In this document: positions 1-9,376 of the stretch, in pieces
Layout: each line of letters opens with the position of its first letter
Position numbering within the stretch: position 1 is the first letter of the stretch
Assembly: GCA_002753735.1 (NCBI GenBank)
Contig: PEAN01000029.1
Location: forward strand, 1 to 49,732
Direction of reading: 5' to 3'
Length of the DNA: 49,732 nucleotides
Source: Magnetococcales bacterium DCbin4
Lineage (GTDB): Bacteria; Pseudomonadota; Magnetococcia; Magnetococcales; UBA8363
Program-made: the position numbers and the translations under genes
The notes under the pieces: model-generated
Database searches by the model: none
What the model saw: only the letters and a program-made list of their open reading frames with translations
What the model was told of the DNA's origin: nothing

Positions 1-4
1 CTGC

Positions 5-39
5 GCGATCTTCCCGCAAAAACCACGCGGGAAGATCGC
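5..39. repeat. Perfect 13-bp hairpin
   Basis: Arms at 5-17 and 27-39 are exact reverse complements around a 9-base loop. No T-run follows on either strand, so this is not a classic intrinsic terminator. It may be the 3' end signal of a gene lying left of the window or a dispersed intergenic repeat. Confidence 0.5.
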
Positions 40-95
40 TTCGGGTAATGGGGCGCGTAAAAAACAAAATCAAAATCAACACCAAAATCAACACC

Positions 96-140
96 CTGGG
101 GGCAATCCCCCAGACCCCTTTTTTATTTTAATATTTTTAT
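96..140 (+). terminator. Intrinsic terminator, plus strand
   Basis: A 7-bp G/C stem (96-102 with 107-113, loop CAAT) is followed closely by a run of seven T and further T-rich sequence. This is the standard form of a rho-independent terminator for a plus-strand transcript entering from the left edge. Confidence 0.7.
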
Positions 141-200
141 ACATATCAACAAATTGTCAGCCATCCTTTTCGGTTGATGAATGTGACAAAATAGAATCAA

Positions 201-233
201 GGGTCTGGGGAATGGCCTCCAGACCCTTTTTTT
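201..233 (+). terminator. Second intrinsic terminator with related stem
   Basis: An 8-bp stem (201-208 with 219-226) is followed by seven T (227-233) on the plus strand. The stem shares the core GTCTGG/CCAGAC with the terminator at 96-140, suggesting a repeated terminator family. It also lies directly beyond the stop of the minus-strand gene ending at 240, so it could act in both directions, though the minus-strand T-tract is poor. Confidence 0.6.
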
Positions 234-239
234 CTGTGA

Positions 240-1019
240 CTACCTGAAATCAGCCAAAAGGGCGTTGGCCATCTGGACACGATATTTTTCGATATCTTCG
301 TTACAATGGGCTGATCGAATGGCGGTTGCCTGGTGATCTTCCAACTGTTGGTTGAATACCGGGCGGTCATTGCCGATCCGATAGGATTCCACAAGATTTT
401 TCAAGCTTTGCACCAACGACGCCATATCCTTGGGGTGATAGGTACGGACAAAATCACGCAGGAAGCCGAACTTTTCCAACGTAAAATCTTTTTTCTCCGT
501 CATGGATGTCAAACATGGCTCAAGAAGGTTTGGGATTTGGATCCAAATCTGGCTGCGGGCATAACTCATTCCCAAGGAGAGATCCTGTCCGGTCAACAAA
601 CGCCCCAGTCGATCTTTGACTTCCGCACTGACAGCTACCGTCAAACGCAATAAATGCACATGACGCTCAATGGCAACCTCGGGGAGGGTCATCATGACCG
701 AACCGTCACCAAAAATCACTTTGCACTGCAATTCCTGCGGTGCCAATTGTGCAATGATCTCACGCTCCATTGCGGATGAAATCCCCTCCAGCGGCAGCGA
801 AGGTTCACACTCGGCCCGATCTTCCATCGACGGGGTGAACAAAGGTGACACCAGAAGGTCAACTTCAAATTCTTCCCGATGTTTTAACACACCGGGTTTC
901 AAGCCAAGTAAAGGATCTTCCACATTCAAATGGGTCGCAATCGCTCCGGCATTACGTGCCGACAAAAAACGATCACGCGTCAGTTGTCCACGGATGATGT
1001 TGACAAGCGCGTTGTTCAT
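240..1019 (-). CDS. Uncharacterised protein, 259 aa
   Basis: I do not recognise this family. The start at 1019 is chosen because an AGGGAG ribosome site lies about 6 bases upstream; the longer reading from 1070 has no such support. The protein is soluble-looking, without signal peptide or membrane segment, and has a helical, charged C-terminal third. It lies 86 bases downstream of the EAL-domain gene on the same strand, so the two are probably co-transcribed and it may act with c-di-GMP signalling, but that is inferred only from position. Confidence 0.75.
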   Translation of the reverse strand: MNNALVNIIRGQLTRDRFLSARNAGAIATHLNVEDPLLGLKPGVLKHREEFEVDLLVSPLFTPSMEDRAECEPSLPLEGISSAMEREIIAQLAPQELQCKVIFGDGSVMMTLPEVAIERHVHLLRLTVAVSAEVKDRLGRLLTGQDLSLGMSYARSQIWIQIPNLLEPCLTSMTEKKDFTLEKFGFLRDFVRTYHPKDMASLVQSLKNLVESYRIGNDRPVFNQQLEDHQATAIRSAHCNEDIEKYRVQMANALLADFR

Positions 1020-1105
1020 GGGAATCTCCCTGAGCGGATATGAAAAAGCCAGCCTGAAGCGGGATGACAATCCGCTCCAGACTGGCTGGTCTGATCAACC
1101 ATCAA

Positions 1106-2392
1106 TCAAATGGCATCTTCGCGCCACAAAACATCGCAGCAAAGGATGTGGGATTGACCTCCCAGGTTGACCGTCACCGAAAGCGTCGTCACGGTCTGAA
1201 GGCTGGCAATGGAGCGATAGGGTTGGGACATGTGTACTTTGCCCGGATCACGCACGGCATCCTGGAAACCGGAACGGTGGGCCAACGTCGCACCACGCAA
1301 ATCCTGAATGGGTTTGAAGCGCTTGTCGAGGTGTTCTTCATGGCCATGCGGATAGACACTTGGCTCGTTTTGTACCCCCTTGCTGTCCAGGAGATAAACC
1401 CGCAAAACCCGGTCCAAACCCAAAAGCGGCTGTGCCGCTGTTTCCAGGGCAACCCCATCGGCCAAGGACCAGGCACATTCCTGGAACTCACCCGAGAAAA
1501 TCCCCATTTCCATGGTGTTGCTCTTCATGTCCTGGAAATACCGCTTTTCTGCCTTTTCCACCAGCACATTGAAACTGCCGGGGGTGTCACCGGGACTCCA
1601 ACGAACGGGACGCGACACATGAGCGCCCCAATATTTCCCTTGGCAGAAATCGGCTTCCACCCGCCGGGACAGGAACGCTTCATCCTCGGTTTCAATTTTT
1701 TCCATCAACACCAAGGCTCCGGAAGCGTGAATCAACGACACCAGCTTGTTCAACATCCGCTTGGCCTTTTTCGATTTGGCAGCATTTTCGATGGCCGTGC
1801 GTTGCAACTTGACGATGTCCGGATTGTATTGCCACAAGCGATCCAGATTGGCGGAAGCCCCATTGAAATCATCAAACAGAACCAAACATCCCAGATCGCG
1901 AATCTCTTTGACCTGGGATTTGAAAATTGCCTCGTTCTCACCCGGATGTTCCCGGATCATGACCACGACCTGACTGGTCGGCAAACCATTCTTGCGCAAA
2001 ACATCATGAAAAAATCCAATATCAGGCTCTTTCCTGCCTATCATCGCCTTGGGTTGAATGTTGATGAACAACCAGCGGTCATCAATCTTGGAAGACATGA
2101 AATTTTTGACATGCAAAATCAAGCGCATGCGATCCATTTGCAACGCATCGTCGGGATTGGTCAATTCATTGAACAAATCAGCACTGGAAAAAGACTGTCC
2201 CGATTCGCCGGTGCCCTGGAAAAATGCTTCAAACCCCACCTGACGCTGATGGACAAAGCTGAATACGCGCTGAAATCCCGTTCCCACCTTTTTGTCTTTA
2301 TAGCGTGCAAAGAAAACCCCATTTTCTTCATGGACGGACTTTTCCAGCACATCAAGACTTTTGCCACCGTACAAACCCGTTCCTGCGGTCAT
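1106..2392 (-). CDS. EAL-domain c-di-GMP protein with Cache-like C-terminus
   Basis: Residues about 40-262 form an EAL domain, the family that hydrolyses cyclic-di-GMP to pGpG. The expected ligand and metal positions can be read: E55 in the EAF signature, N111, E148, D174-D175, K195, E231 or E234, and Q251. Activity is therefore possible, although the DDF loop is unusual (DDFNGAS). There is no GGDEF domain. Residues about 265-428 resemble the extracytoplasmic-type Cache/PAS fold that follows EAL in Bacillus YkuI, ending in a conserved-looking CDVLW. No membrane helix is present, so it should be cytoplasmic. The start at 2392 has an AAGGAGA ribosome site; it probably forms an operon with the gene ending at 240. 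Confidence 0.82.
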   Translation of the reverse strand: MTAGTGLYGGKSLDVLEKSVHEENGVFFARYKDKKVGTGFQRVFSFVHQRQVGFEAFFQGTGESGQSFSSADLFNELTNPDDALQMDRMRLILHVKNFMSSKIDDRWLFINIQPKAMIGRKEPDIGFFHDVLRKNGLPTSQVVVMIREHPGENEAIFKSQVKEIRDLGCLVLFDDFNGASANLDRLWQYNPDIVKLQRTAIENAAKSKKAKRMLNKLVSLIHASGALVLMEKIETEDEAFLSRRVEADFCQGKYWGAHVSRPVRWSPGDTPGSFNVLVEKAEKRYFQDMKSNTMEMGIFSGEFQECAWSLADGVALETAAQPLLGLDRVLRVYLLDSKGVQNEPSVYPHGHEEHLDKRFKPIQDLRGATLAHRSGFQDAVRDPGKVHMSQPYRSIASLQTVTTLSVTVNLGGQSHILCCDVLWREDAI

Positions 2393-2481
2393 TGATCTTC
2401 TCCTTGTTTTCCCTTCAATCATCTGTTACCCGGACATGTCCCACCGGATACAACCCGATACAAACCCTTTCAGTTTTGGAA

Positions 2482-2515
2482 GGCGATCACCAGGGGATGT
2501 GCCCTGGTGATCGCC
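2482..2515 (-). terminator. Long perfect hairpin after the oxidoreductase operon
   Basis: A 14-bp perfect stem (2482-2495 with 2502-2515) and 6-base loop lie 56 bases beyond the stop of the beta subunit gene. The T-tract on the minus strand is weak, so termination may be rho-assisted, or the stem may protect the 3' end of the mRNA. Confidence 0.55.
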
Positions 2516-2570
2516 CCCACCATAACCAAGAGTCCGTATAACGTTGCCTCCGACTGCGACGGCGGCGTTC

Positions 2571-4223
2571 TTATGCAGCCCCTTTCTGTTTGGACCGCTG
2601 TTCTTCCCACTCCGCTTCGCGGTCAACGTTGGTAATACCGGCCAACTCCTGAAGAAGACGCCAGTTGTCCAAGCGTTCCTGTTGGGATGCGAGAATAACT
2701 CCGCTGGGTTTGCCATTTTTGTCGAAATGTTTGGAAAATCTTCCTTCCGTCCGGGCAAAGGTAATGAAATCGACGACTTCTTCCCCTTCCTTGGTCTTGC
2801 GGGAATGCCAATCACGCTTGACCGAAGGATTGCCTTGCAGGGAAAGCCGGGATGCCAAAGTCGGTCCCCCTTCCGGATTGTGTACGAACACCGGGAATGC
2901 CCGGGATTCGACCGCAAGCATTCCCTGTTGACAGGAAATGTCATCGGCAACCTGATGCTCGGGTTGGCAGGTGGTGTAGATGTTGATCAACGCCGGTCCC
3001 GGATACCGCAACGCCTGTTCCACCCCCTTGTAGAAATGGTTGATCATCGGACCCACGGTCTGCACCACGAATACATTGGGATGCATCATGGCAATATTGC
3101 CCAGTTCCTTGCGCCGCTCCAGCTTGCCCCGGACGACCGACCCATGGACCGCCATTTTCGCTTCCTGCCCGATAAACGTACCCGTGGAAGCTTGACCGCC
3201 GGTATTGGAATAGACCTGGGTATCGAGACAGACCGCCTTGATATTCATTCCTGAAGCCAACATGCGCGACAGCGCCTGGAAACCGATGTCCAACATGGAA
3301 CCGTCGCCACCCAGTGCCAGCACCACATGATCCTGACGACCGATCTGATCCCAATGGGCACGGATCCCCATTGCAACCGTTGCCGAGTTTTCAAACAGCG
3401 AGTTGACCCAGGGAACCCGGAACGGGTTGTAGGGATAGGTCGAGCCATAAACGGTATTGCACCCCGTATTGGCGGTGATACCAAACTTGTTGCCGTACAC
3501 CTCATGGGTGATGGCGAGCAGTTGACGCAACGCTGAAGTTTCGCCACACCCCATGCAGGATCCGGCGCCGCCCACATACTGGTTGGCGCTGTCCTTGAGC
3601 ATGATGTCAACCTTGAGTTTCGGATTGATGTACTCGCTCGGGGTTTCAGGGGTTTTCTTGAAATAATCCCAAATGGTGAAATAGTCAGGAAGATTATCCT
3701 TGGTCTTTTTGATCATCTTCAAGGCTTTGTGATCACCACACGCCGTGATGCACTCGCCACAACCCTTGCATTTGGTCGGATCGACAAAAATGCCGAACCA
3801 GCCTCCTTCGGTGGCATTGGCATCCTGTGATTTTTTCTTTTCGTAGGTTTTCCAAAACTTTGTGGTTTGGACAAACTGTTGACGCACCAGCTTGCGGTTG
3901 TCATCGGTATCGACGACCGCAAGGCTGCCGTCCAGTTTGCTTCCCGGAACCACGAGCCCCCAGATTGATGAATCGGGGCAGTTTTGAACGCATTCCATGC
4001 AGGCGACACAGCTTTCCGCATCGAATTCGGGCAGATCGGGGGCAATGTAGGAAAAATCCCGATATGAACCGCTTCCGGCCAACATCGCCGAGACACCCAC
4101 GAATGCATCGGCAGGTTGTCCCGAACCGCTGCCCGAATTGTAGGCATTGATGATTTCCCTGGCCCGTTTGCTGTCATACCATTCCGGGGTCGGTTCAGAA
4201 TAAATCTTCGCACGTTGACTCAT
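2571..4223 (-). CDS. 2-oxoacid:ferredoxin oxidoreductase, beta subunit with ferredoxin domain
   Basis: This subunit carries the thiamine-pyrophosphate site and electron-transfer clusters of a pyruvate or 2-oxoglutarate:ferredoxin oxidoreductase, which interconverts a 2-oxoacid plus CoA with acyl-CoA, CO2 and reduced ferredoxin. An N-terminal two-cluster ferredoxin domain has C72, C75, C78, C82 and C152, C155, C158, C162. The catalytic domain has the proximal-cluster cysteines C223, C226 and C255, the TPP motif GDG at 306-308 and N340-T-G-G. The arrangement corresponds to the delta and beta parts of four-subunit enzymes fused. The alpha-gamma gene lies 51 bases upstream. The substrate cannot be told from sequence alone; in autotrophs using the reductive TCA cycle such pairs fix CO2. 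Confidence 0.93.
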   Translation of the reverse strand: MSQRAKIYSEPTPEWYDSKRAREIINAYNSGSGSGQPADAFVGVSAMLAGSGSYRDFSYIAPDLPEFDAESCVACMECVQNCPDSSIWGLVVPGSKLDGSLAVVDTDDNRKLVRQQFVQTTKFWKTYEKKKSQDANATEGGWFGIFVDPTKCKGCGECITACGDHKALKMIKKTKDNLPDYFTIWDYFKKTPETPSEYINPKLKVDIMLKDSANQYVGGAGSCMGCGETSALRQLLAITHEVYGNKFGITANTGCNTVYGSTYPYNPFRVPWVNSLFENSATVAMGIRAHWDQIGRQDHVVLALGGDGSMLDIGFQALSRMLASGMNIKAVCLDTQVYSNTGGQASTGTFIGQEAKMAVHGSVVRGKLERRKELGNIAMMHPNVFVVQTVGPMINHFYKGVEQALRYPGPALINIYTTCQPEHQVADDISCQQGMLAVESRAFPVFVHNPEGGPTLASRLSLQGNPSVKRDWHSRKTKEGEEVVDFITFARTEGRFSKHFDKNGKPSGVILASQQERLDNWRLLQELAGITNVDREAEWEEQRSKQKGAA

Positions 4224-4274
4224 GACATCCTCCAGACTTCGGTTCCGTCAACAGGTCCTTCGACCCGATGATGA

Positions 4275-6314
4275 TTAAATGAAGAAGGCGTTCACATCCT
4301 TGCCTTTGGCATCCCATTCCACTTTGCCTTCGGCAAGGATTTCAGGAGGCGTTGCATCCATGATTTCCCTGGTGACCTCCATGACCCGATCATAGCCGCG
4401 TTGGACCGCTTGGAGATTGTCCTCGACCACCTTTTCGCCACGCTTGCCAAAATATTTACTCAAAGGTTTGCGAACCTTTTTGAACAAATCTTCCTTGGAC
4501 ATACCCGCTTTTTCCCTGAATGGCGTGACCCGAAGGAACACCCCCAGGAGAACGATTCCCTGAAATCTTTGAATCAGCGAGTTATCGGAACGGCAAGATT
4601 CTCTGGCAATTTCGATGGTATCGACGCCATAGAAGCGGATCTTGTGTTCCCGGATGAAATATTTGGCGTAGGGCGGCAAGGATTCCCACAAAGCCTCAGG
4701 CGTCAATTCGTCGGTATGTTGAAACACGATACCGTTGTCCTGCATGCCGACCAAGGGGTTGCCCATGAACCATGTCGTCGGGTCCATCAAAGGGACAAAT
4801 TCCACCTGCTGAAGTTCACAATGCGTCAGAATTTTTCCGACAGGAGTGACCGTCAGATAGGTATTGGTGGGCAATCCCTTCTTCTCGGAACCATACTTGG
4901 GTGCCGCCTGAACCTTGAAATTGAAGATATCCCCCAACATGGTGGCGATGATCTTGTTGGTGGTAATGGTACCGTAACCGCCGACCGAATGGGCACGTAC
5001 CGAGAAGGAACCGGCAGGCCGCACGTCGGGTTCTTCGGAGACTTCCAGCGCCGAAGGATGGTCGATGGCAAGGGTGAAAAAGCGTTTGCGCCGTCCATCC
5101 TCGTTCATCATGTTGCGCACCACCGAAATGATGTGACCCGGGGTCGTGTCCCGTGAGCCAAGACCCGCCGCTCCAGAACAGACATAGGGAATGGTACTCA
5201 ACTTTTCAAAACCGTCGATCCCCATGACCGCCTTGGCCAGGGCCGCTTCGACATCGGTGGTCAAGGGATTGTCCACCATGGTGGGGATATCGCAACGTTC
5301 GATGACCGAAACCACCTTGCAGTTTTTGATCGCGGCAACCAGTTCAGCCGCCGGGAACGGACGATAGCTGACGATGTTGACAACGCCCAGGCGGACACCC
5401 AACGTGTTACGAACCGCCTCGATGGCGGATGTGGCCGTCTCCGACAACGTACCCATGGCGATGATGGCGTATTCGGCATCTTCCATATGGACGTTTTCGA
5501 TCAGGTCGTAGCGCCGGCCCGTCAGACGGTAGAACTCATCCATGCTTTGTTTGATGATGCCGGGCAGTTTGTCATAGAAGAAGCGCTGACCAATCTTGCC
5601 CTGCATGTAGGAATCCTGGTTCTGCACCACCCCGACCTGAAGGGGGAATTCGGAGTCGAAGACACGCCGCATCATGACACGGGGATCGCCAAGATAGTCA
5701 CGGATCAGTTCATCTTCGGGATAATTGAGATTTTCAATGGTATGGGTCCCGAGGAAGCCATCCTGGACATTCATGATGGGAATGAATGACCGTTCCGAGG
5801 CATGCCGGGAGATCAAACACAGGTCGGCATTGGCCTGGACACAGTTGCCAAACAGGATGCCCCAGCCGCAATCGGCGACACCCATCACGTCATCATGTCC
5901 CGCATGGACATTGAGTGATTGTGAGGTCAACGCCCGGGCACCGACATTGAGTACCTGGGGAAGTTTTTTGCCGGAGATGGTGTAGAGAACCTCCTTCATG
6001 AGGATCAGACCCTGACCCGAGGTGAAGTTGGTGACCCGTCCACCCGCCAGGGCAAATCCTTCACAGGCGGAAGCCGAGGAATGTTCCGATTCAAGTTCCA
6101 TCCAGGCCAACGGTTGGCCCCAGACGTTCTTGAAGCCATTGGCCACGGCAACCTGAAACAGTTGCCCCATAATGGTCGAGGATGTGATGGGATATGCAGC
6201 CGCTCCATCCGTCGCCCTGGTTTCGACATAGGAAACCGCATCGGATCCGTCTCCGGTTCCGGGGATTCCCGGATAGGGAAAGGCCTGTGGTTGTTCAGCT
6301 TTCAGCGTGGCCAT
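4275..6314 (-). CDS. 2-oxoacid:ferredoxin oxidoreductase, fused alpha-gamma subunit
   Basis: The 679-residue protein joins the alpha portion (residues about 25-430, with the AYPIT motif of the substrate/CoA domain and the LTSQSLNVHAGHDD segment near 135) to a gamma portion (about 440-630, beginning near RAHSVGGYG). Together with the downstream beta subunit it makes a complete enzyme from two polypeptides, intermediate between single-chain PFOR (about 1200 aa) and four-subunit archaeal-type enzymes. The start at 6314 has a GGAGGG ribosome site. It is the first gene of the operon, so the promoter should lie in 6315-6480. Confidence 0.92.
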   Translation of the reverse strand: MATLKAEQPQAFPYPGIPGTGDGSDAVSYVETRATDGAAAYPITSSTIMGQLFQVAVANGFKNVWGQPLAWMELESEHSSASACEGFALAGGRVTNFTSGQGLILMKEVLYTISGKKLPQVLNVGARALTSQSLNVHAGHDDVMGVADCGWGILFGNCVQANADLCLISRHASERSFIPIMNVQDGFLGTHTIENLNYPEDELIRDYLGDPRVMMRRVFDSEFPLQVGVVQNQDSYMQGKIGQRFFYDKLPGIIKQSMDEFYRLTGRRYDLIENVHMEDAEYAIIAMGTLSETATSAIEAVRNTLGVRLGVVNIVSYRPFPAAELVAAIKNCKVVSVIERCDIPTMVDNPLTTDVEAALAKAVMGIDGFEKLSTIPYVCSGAAGLGSRDTTPGHIISVVRNMMNEDGRRKRFFTLAIDHPSALEVSEEPDVRPAGSFSVRAHSVGGYGTITTNKIIATMLGDIFNFKVQAAPKYGSEKKGLPTNTYLTVTPVGKILTHCELQQVEFVPLMDPTTWFMGNPLVGMQDNGIVFQHTDELTPEALWESLPPYAKYFIREHKIRFYGVDTIEIARESCRSDNSLIQRFQGIVLLGVFLRVTPFREKAGMSKEDLFKKVRKPLSKYFGKRGEKVVEDNLQAVQRGYDRVMEVTREIMDATPPEILAEGKVEWDAKGKDVNAFFI

Positions 6315-6629
6315 CCGTCTTGCCCTCCGTGGGTTGGTTGATTTGTGTGCACAATTTTGATTTTCATGGAATTGATGAATTGATCAGTCGGAGAAAAACC
6401 AAATGTCAGGATTCCGGTTCTTGAACTCCATTCGGATCCACAACGACTAAAAAGAGTTGCATGTGTATATCATGTACCGACGGAATGCACAAAGAATCGC
6501 GGTTCAATGGTTGCGTTTTTGCACGCGGTTTCCCTTTGGGGGCGAGTCCACGCCCCCATGGATCACGTTTGCAATCTTCATGAACATGGCGGTTCCCATC
6601 CGAGGGTCGTCTTGATCCATCACAAAACG
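6315..6629. other. Intergenic region with hairpin
   Basis: No convincing gene is seen in these 315 bases. An 8-bp G/C hairpin (6537-6544 with 6551-6558) lies past the stop of the minus-strand ATPase gene and may end its transcript, although no T-run follows. The part near 6315-6420 is AT-rich and should hold the promoter of the oxidoreductase operon; I could not fix a -35/-10 pair with confidence. Confidence 0.45.
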
Positions 6630-7994
6630 TCATAAGGGGACCCGTCGTACTCGATTCATGGGAATTTTGCCAAAATTTCCCTGAAGGAAAAATTGAGGCC
6701 ATGTTTGTTGCTTTTCCAGTTTGACCTGAAGGTCGCACAGGGGATACAGCCGCGATTCATGGAGTTCGTTCTTTTCCATCATCCACAACTGGTCGGGCCG
6801 CATGAAACTTTGGTCGAGCAGGTTGGATTTATGGGTGGTGGCGATCATCTGCGCCCCCTTGTGGTTTCTTTTCGGATCATTGAACAGATCCAGAAGGAAG
6901 CGGGAAATGCGGTAGTGCAAGCCAATTTCCATTTCGTCGATCATCACCACATAGCCATTGTCAACGACATCCTTGATGCAACCGGCCATGGCAAACACCC
7001 GATTGGTCCCTTGGGATTCCATGTTGGCGCTGAAAGAAACGGCATCGCCCGTTTTTGGCATGGTACGGACGATTTTCAGTTCCCGTCCCTGGAAATCGAG
7101 TCCGAGTTTTGCAAGTGTTTCGGTGTCACTGGCCTTGATGGCGTTGACCAGGGCCGATTTTTTTTCATGCGAAGTCGTGACCCGGCCAACCAGATCGATC
7201 AGATCCAATTGGACATCGGGTGACAAGTGTTCTGATTTTTCCAATTGCAACGTGTCGATTCCCCGATCAACGACCTGGAGAAAGTTGAGAATCCAGATCA
7301 TCCGTTCCGAATCCCTGGATAATTCCAATGCCTTGTCATGGGGGACTTCCTGGATGACGGGCATGACGCGCAGTTTATCCTTGAACCAATTGTAGACCGC
7401 CTGCACATCCCCCCATTGTTGACTGGAATCCTTGAGGAAATGTCCCTGACAAATATGGGTCAGGGCCAACCAGTCTTCGGGGACATGCTGAATGGCCAGT
7501 TTGATCCCCTTGAGCCCCTTGACTTCGACTTGATAACTGTTGCTCTCTGGTTCGTACATCCGGCGGAATCCATCTGGAGTACCGCGACGGCTGCCGTGGA
7601 TCGAAAGCCACTCTTCCCAGATCAGATTGCGGTCCGCTTTGAATCCATAACGGCAAAGATGACCATTGGCAATGATCGCCACCTCAAGAGTACTTGGACG
7701 ACGACTTGAATCAGGGTCAAGGAGGAAGGGGGTGATCGCAAGATTTTTTTCCACCGGCTTACGGTTGGAATTGAGTACCATGTCGCGCATGAACTGGGCT
7801 GCTTTGACCATTTGACTCTTGCCCGATGCATTGAACCCATAAATCAATGCTGAACTTGCGACCCGGGTCGGATGATGATTCAAACCGGTAGAGAACAAAT
7901 TATTGGAAAGACGTTTATGCTTGGTGGCAGCCATTTCCAGACACTGCGACTCGTTGAAAGAACCAAAGTTTTCTATCGTGAATTCAATCAGCAT
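6630..7994 (-). CDS. AAA ATPase of the ABC/SMC-like (AAA_15/AAA_21) group
   Basis: A single-domain ATPase resembling the ATPases of abortive-infection and anti-phage modules. It opens with the typical beta strand LIEFTIENFGS, followed by a Walker A of form GFNASGKS. Near the C-terminus it has an ABC-like signature (ESQGTNR), a Walker B (VVMIDEMEIGLH) and a switch histidine (IATTHKSN). No nuclease or TOPRIM partner domain is fused to it. The start at 7994 is taken because a GGGGGA ribosome site is 7 bases upstream. It stands alone: the adjacent genes are oxidoreductase and SRAP genes, so no partner such as RloB is visible. A defence role is possible but unproven. Confidence 0.8.
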   Translation of the reverse strand: MLIEFTIENFGSFNESQCLEMAATKHKRLSNNLFSTGLNHHPTRVASSALIYGFNASGKSQMVKAAQFMRDMVLNSNRKPVEKNLAITPFLLDPDSSRRPSTLEVAIIANGHLCRYGFKADRNLIWEEWLSIHGSRRGTPDGFRRMYEPESNSYQVEVKGLKGIKLAIQHVPEDWLALTHICQGHFLKDSSQQWGDVQAVYNWFKDKLRVMPVIQEVPHDKALELSRDSERMIWILNFLQVVDRGIDTLQLEKSEHLSPDVQLDLIDLVGRVTTSHEKKSALVNAIKASDTETLAKLGLDFQGRELKIVRTMPKTGDAVSFSANMESQGTNRVFAMAGCIKDVVDNGYVVMIDEMEIGLHYRISRFLLDLFNDPKRNHKGAQMIATTHKSNLLDQSFMRPDQLWMMEKNELHESRLYPLCDLQVKLEKQQTWPQFFLQGNFGKIPMNRVRRVPL

Positions 7995-8369
7995 TGCATC
8001 ATCCCCCAATAAATTCCAATGCAAGATCCGTTGGTTTGGCTATTTATTTTTCAAATGCCCGCATTTTGTCCGAAGGCATTCTTTGCGGTTTAGCAGGAAC
8101 GTTTGGAGAATACCTGGGCGCGGTTGGAGAGTCACCCAAAAAAACAAACCATCGAAAAATTGTGTTTTTTTTCCTGACAGTAACGTTCATCTACAAAGAA
8201 AACAGGCGAAATAACATTGCTCATGAGGGGTGTGTACGTGGGCGATGGAACGCGGAGGGAAGGTTCAAAGGTTCGGTCGTAAACTCAATCCATTTCTTTC
8301 ATTGTCCTGAAAGGCATAATATTTTAACCAGGAGAGGGATGCCCGGATCAACTTTCATGGTTTTGAGTG
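7995..8369. other. Intergenic region, 375 bases
   Basis: No gene supported. It should hold the promoter of the minus-strand ATPase gene. The section 8040-8220 is AT-rich with runs of A and T. I see no strong hairpin or repeated element. Confidence 0.4.
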
Positions 8370-9065
8370 TTACCAGAGGGGCTTCTGTACATCGACGGGT
8401 TGCACGCACAACTCAGAGTCATGAGCGGGATTGTTCACCCAATCAGAAACCGGATGGGAAGCCATTCGTGCAGCGGGGAAAGGGCTTAGAATTCCTGCCA
8501 TGGAGCAAACGGGCATTGGGGTGCCATGATCCAACCAGGGGGCGTAGTGTTCGCAGGCCACAATCACCGGCATGCGGTCATGGATCGGAGCAACACACGC
8601 ATTGGCTCGGGTGGTTAGAATGGTGAATGTCTCGATACGGGTGGTCTCTGACGATTGCCATGATTCCCACAACCCACCGATGGCGAAGGATTGGTGATCG
8701 GCCATGCCAATGAAATATGCCTGCTTATCCCTGCCTTTTCCCTGCCATTCGTAAAAACCATTGGTTGGTATCAAACAACGCCTTCGGACGAAGGCTTCGC
8801 GAAAAGAAGGTTTTTCCGCCACGGTTTCACTCCGTGCGTTGATCAGTCGCATACCGATCATGGGGTCTTTAGCCCAGTGAGGGATTAAACCCCAACGTAA
8901 CAGGGAGGCTACGGGGATGTTCTGATCGGGAAGACGGCGAATGACCACCGCAAGTTGGGAAGGGGCAATGTTATAGCGGGCAGGTGCGGCAAAGGCCGCA
9001 TTGAAGATCCCGAGATGTTCAAGTATACCCTTGCCACCATCGGCCTGGGAAAACCGACCGCACAT
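8370..9065 (-). CDS. yedK: SRAP-family protein (YedK/HMCES type)
   Basis: A SOS-response-associated-peptidase-type protein, which in E. coli (YedK) and human (HMCES) covalently traps abasic sites in single-stranded DNA. The diagnostic start MCGRF is present; after removal of Met the catalytic Cys2 forms a thiazolidine link with the abasic site. The conserved NARSET segment, the active-site glutamate in NGFYEW and the histidine in PIHDRMP are all present, so the protein looks functional. Length (231 aa) is usual. The start at 9065 is fixed by MCGRF and an AAGGA ribosome site; the longer reading from 9170 is rejected. Confidence 0.93.
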   Translation of the reverse strand: MCGRFSQADGGKGILEHLGIFNAAFAAPARYNIAPSQLAVVIRRLPDQNIPVASLLRWGLIPHWAKDPMIGMRLINARSETVAEKPSFREAFVRRRCLIPTNGFYEWQGKGRDKQAYFIGMADHQSFAIGGLWESWQSSETTRIETFTILTTRANACVAPIHDRMPVIVACEHYAPWLDHGTPMPVCSMAGILSPFPAARMASHPVSDWVNNPAHDSELCVQPVDVQKPLW

Positions 9066-9376
9066 GGACTTTTCCTTGTATGACGGGAATGGATATGCGT
9101 GTAATTCGTGTTGCTCAATGGCGTTATTGAGGGTGCTCAATGACATTGACCCGATGAAGGAGGATACCATCGGAGGATCTGGATCAGGGAGGGTAATAAA
9201 AATTGTGACAAATCGATCACCTGTTCAACCACGGATCAAGGCCAATCGGTACAATGGATTTGGATGGCCTCAGCGATCCAGATCATGAACCGTCAGGACG
9301 TAAGCGGCGAACGTGGGTATCTTGATTCCATTGAAGGGTTTCCTTTCCGACATGATCCAAACGGGGTGCGTCAACC
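9066..9376. other. Divergent intergenic region
   Basis: These 311 bases separate the minus-strand SRAP gene from the plus-strand yjbQ gene and should contain both promoters. No gene is supported here. I looked for a LexA-type operator near the SRAP gene and did not find a clear one. Confidence 0.4.

Noticed and set aside
61-92. Short AT-rich direct repeats resembling a CRISPR or iteron array
   Set aside because: Only two copies of CAAAATCAACAC, adjacent and without spacers; no array structure. No CRISPR was found anywhere in the window.
1064-2395. 443-codon open frame on the plus strand
   Set aside because: It is antisense to the EAL gene, which has recognisable domain motifs and a ribosome site. 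The plus-strand translation has no family pattern.
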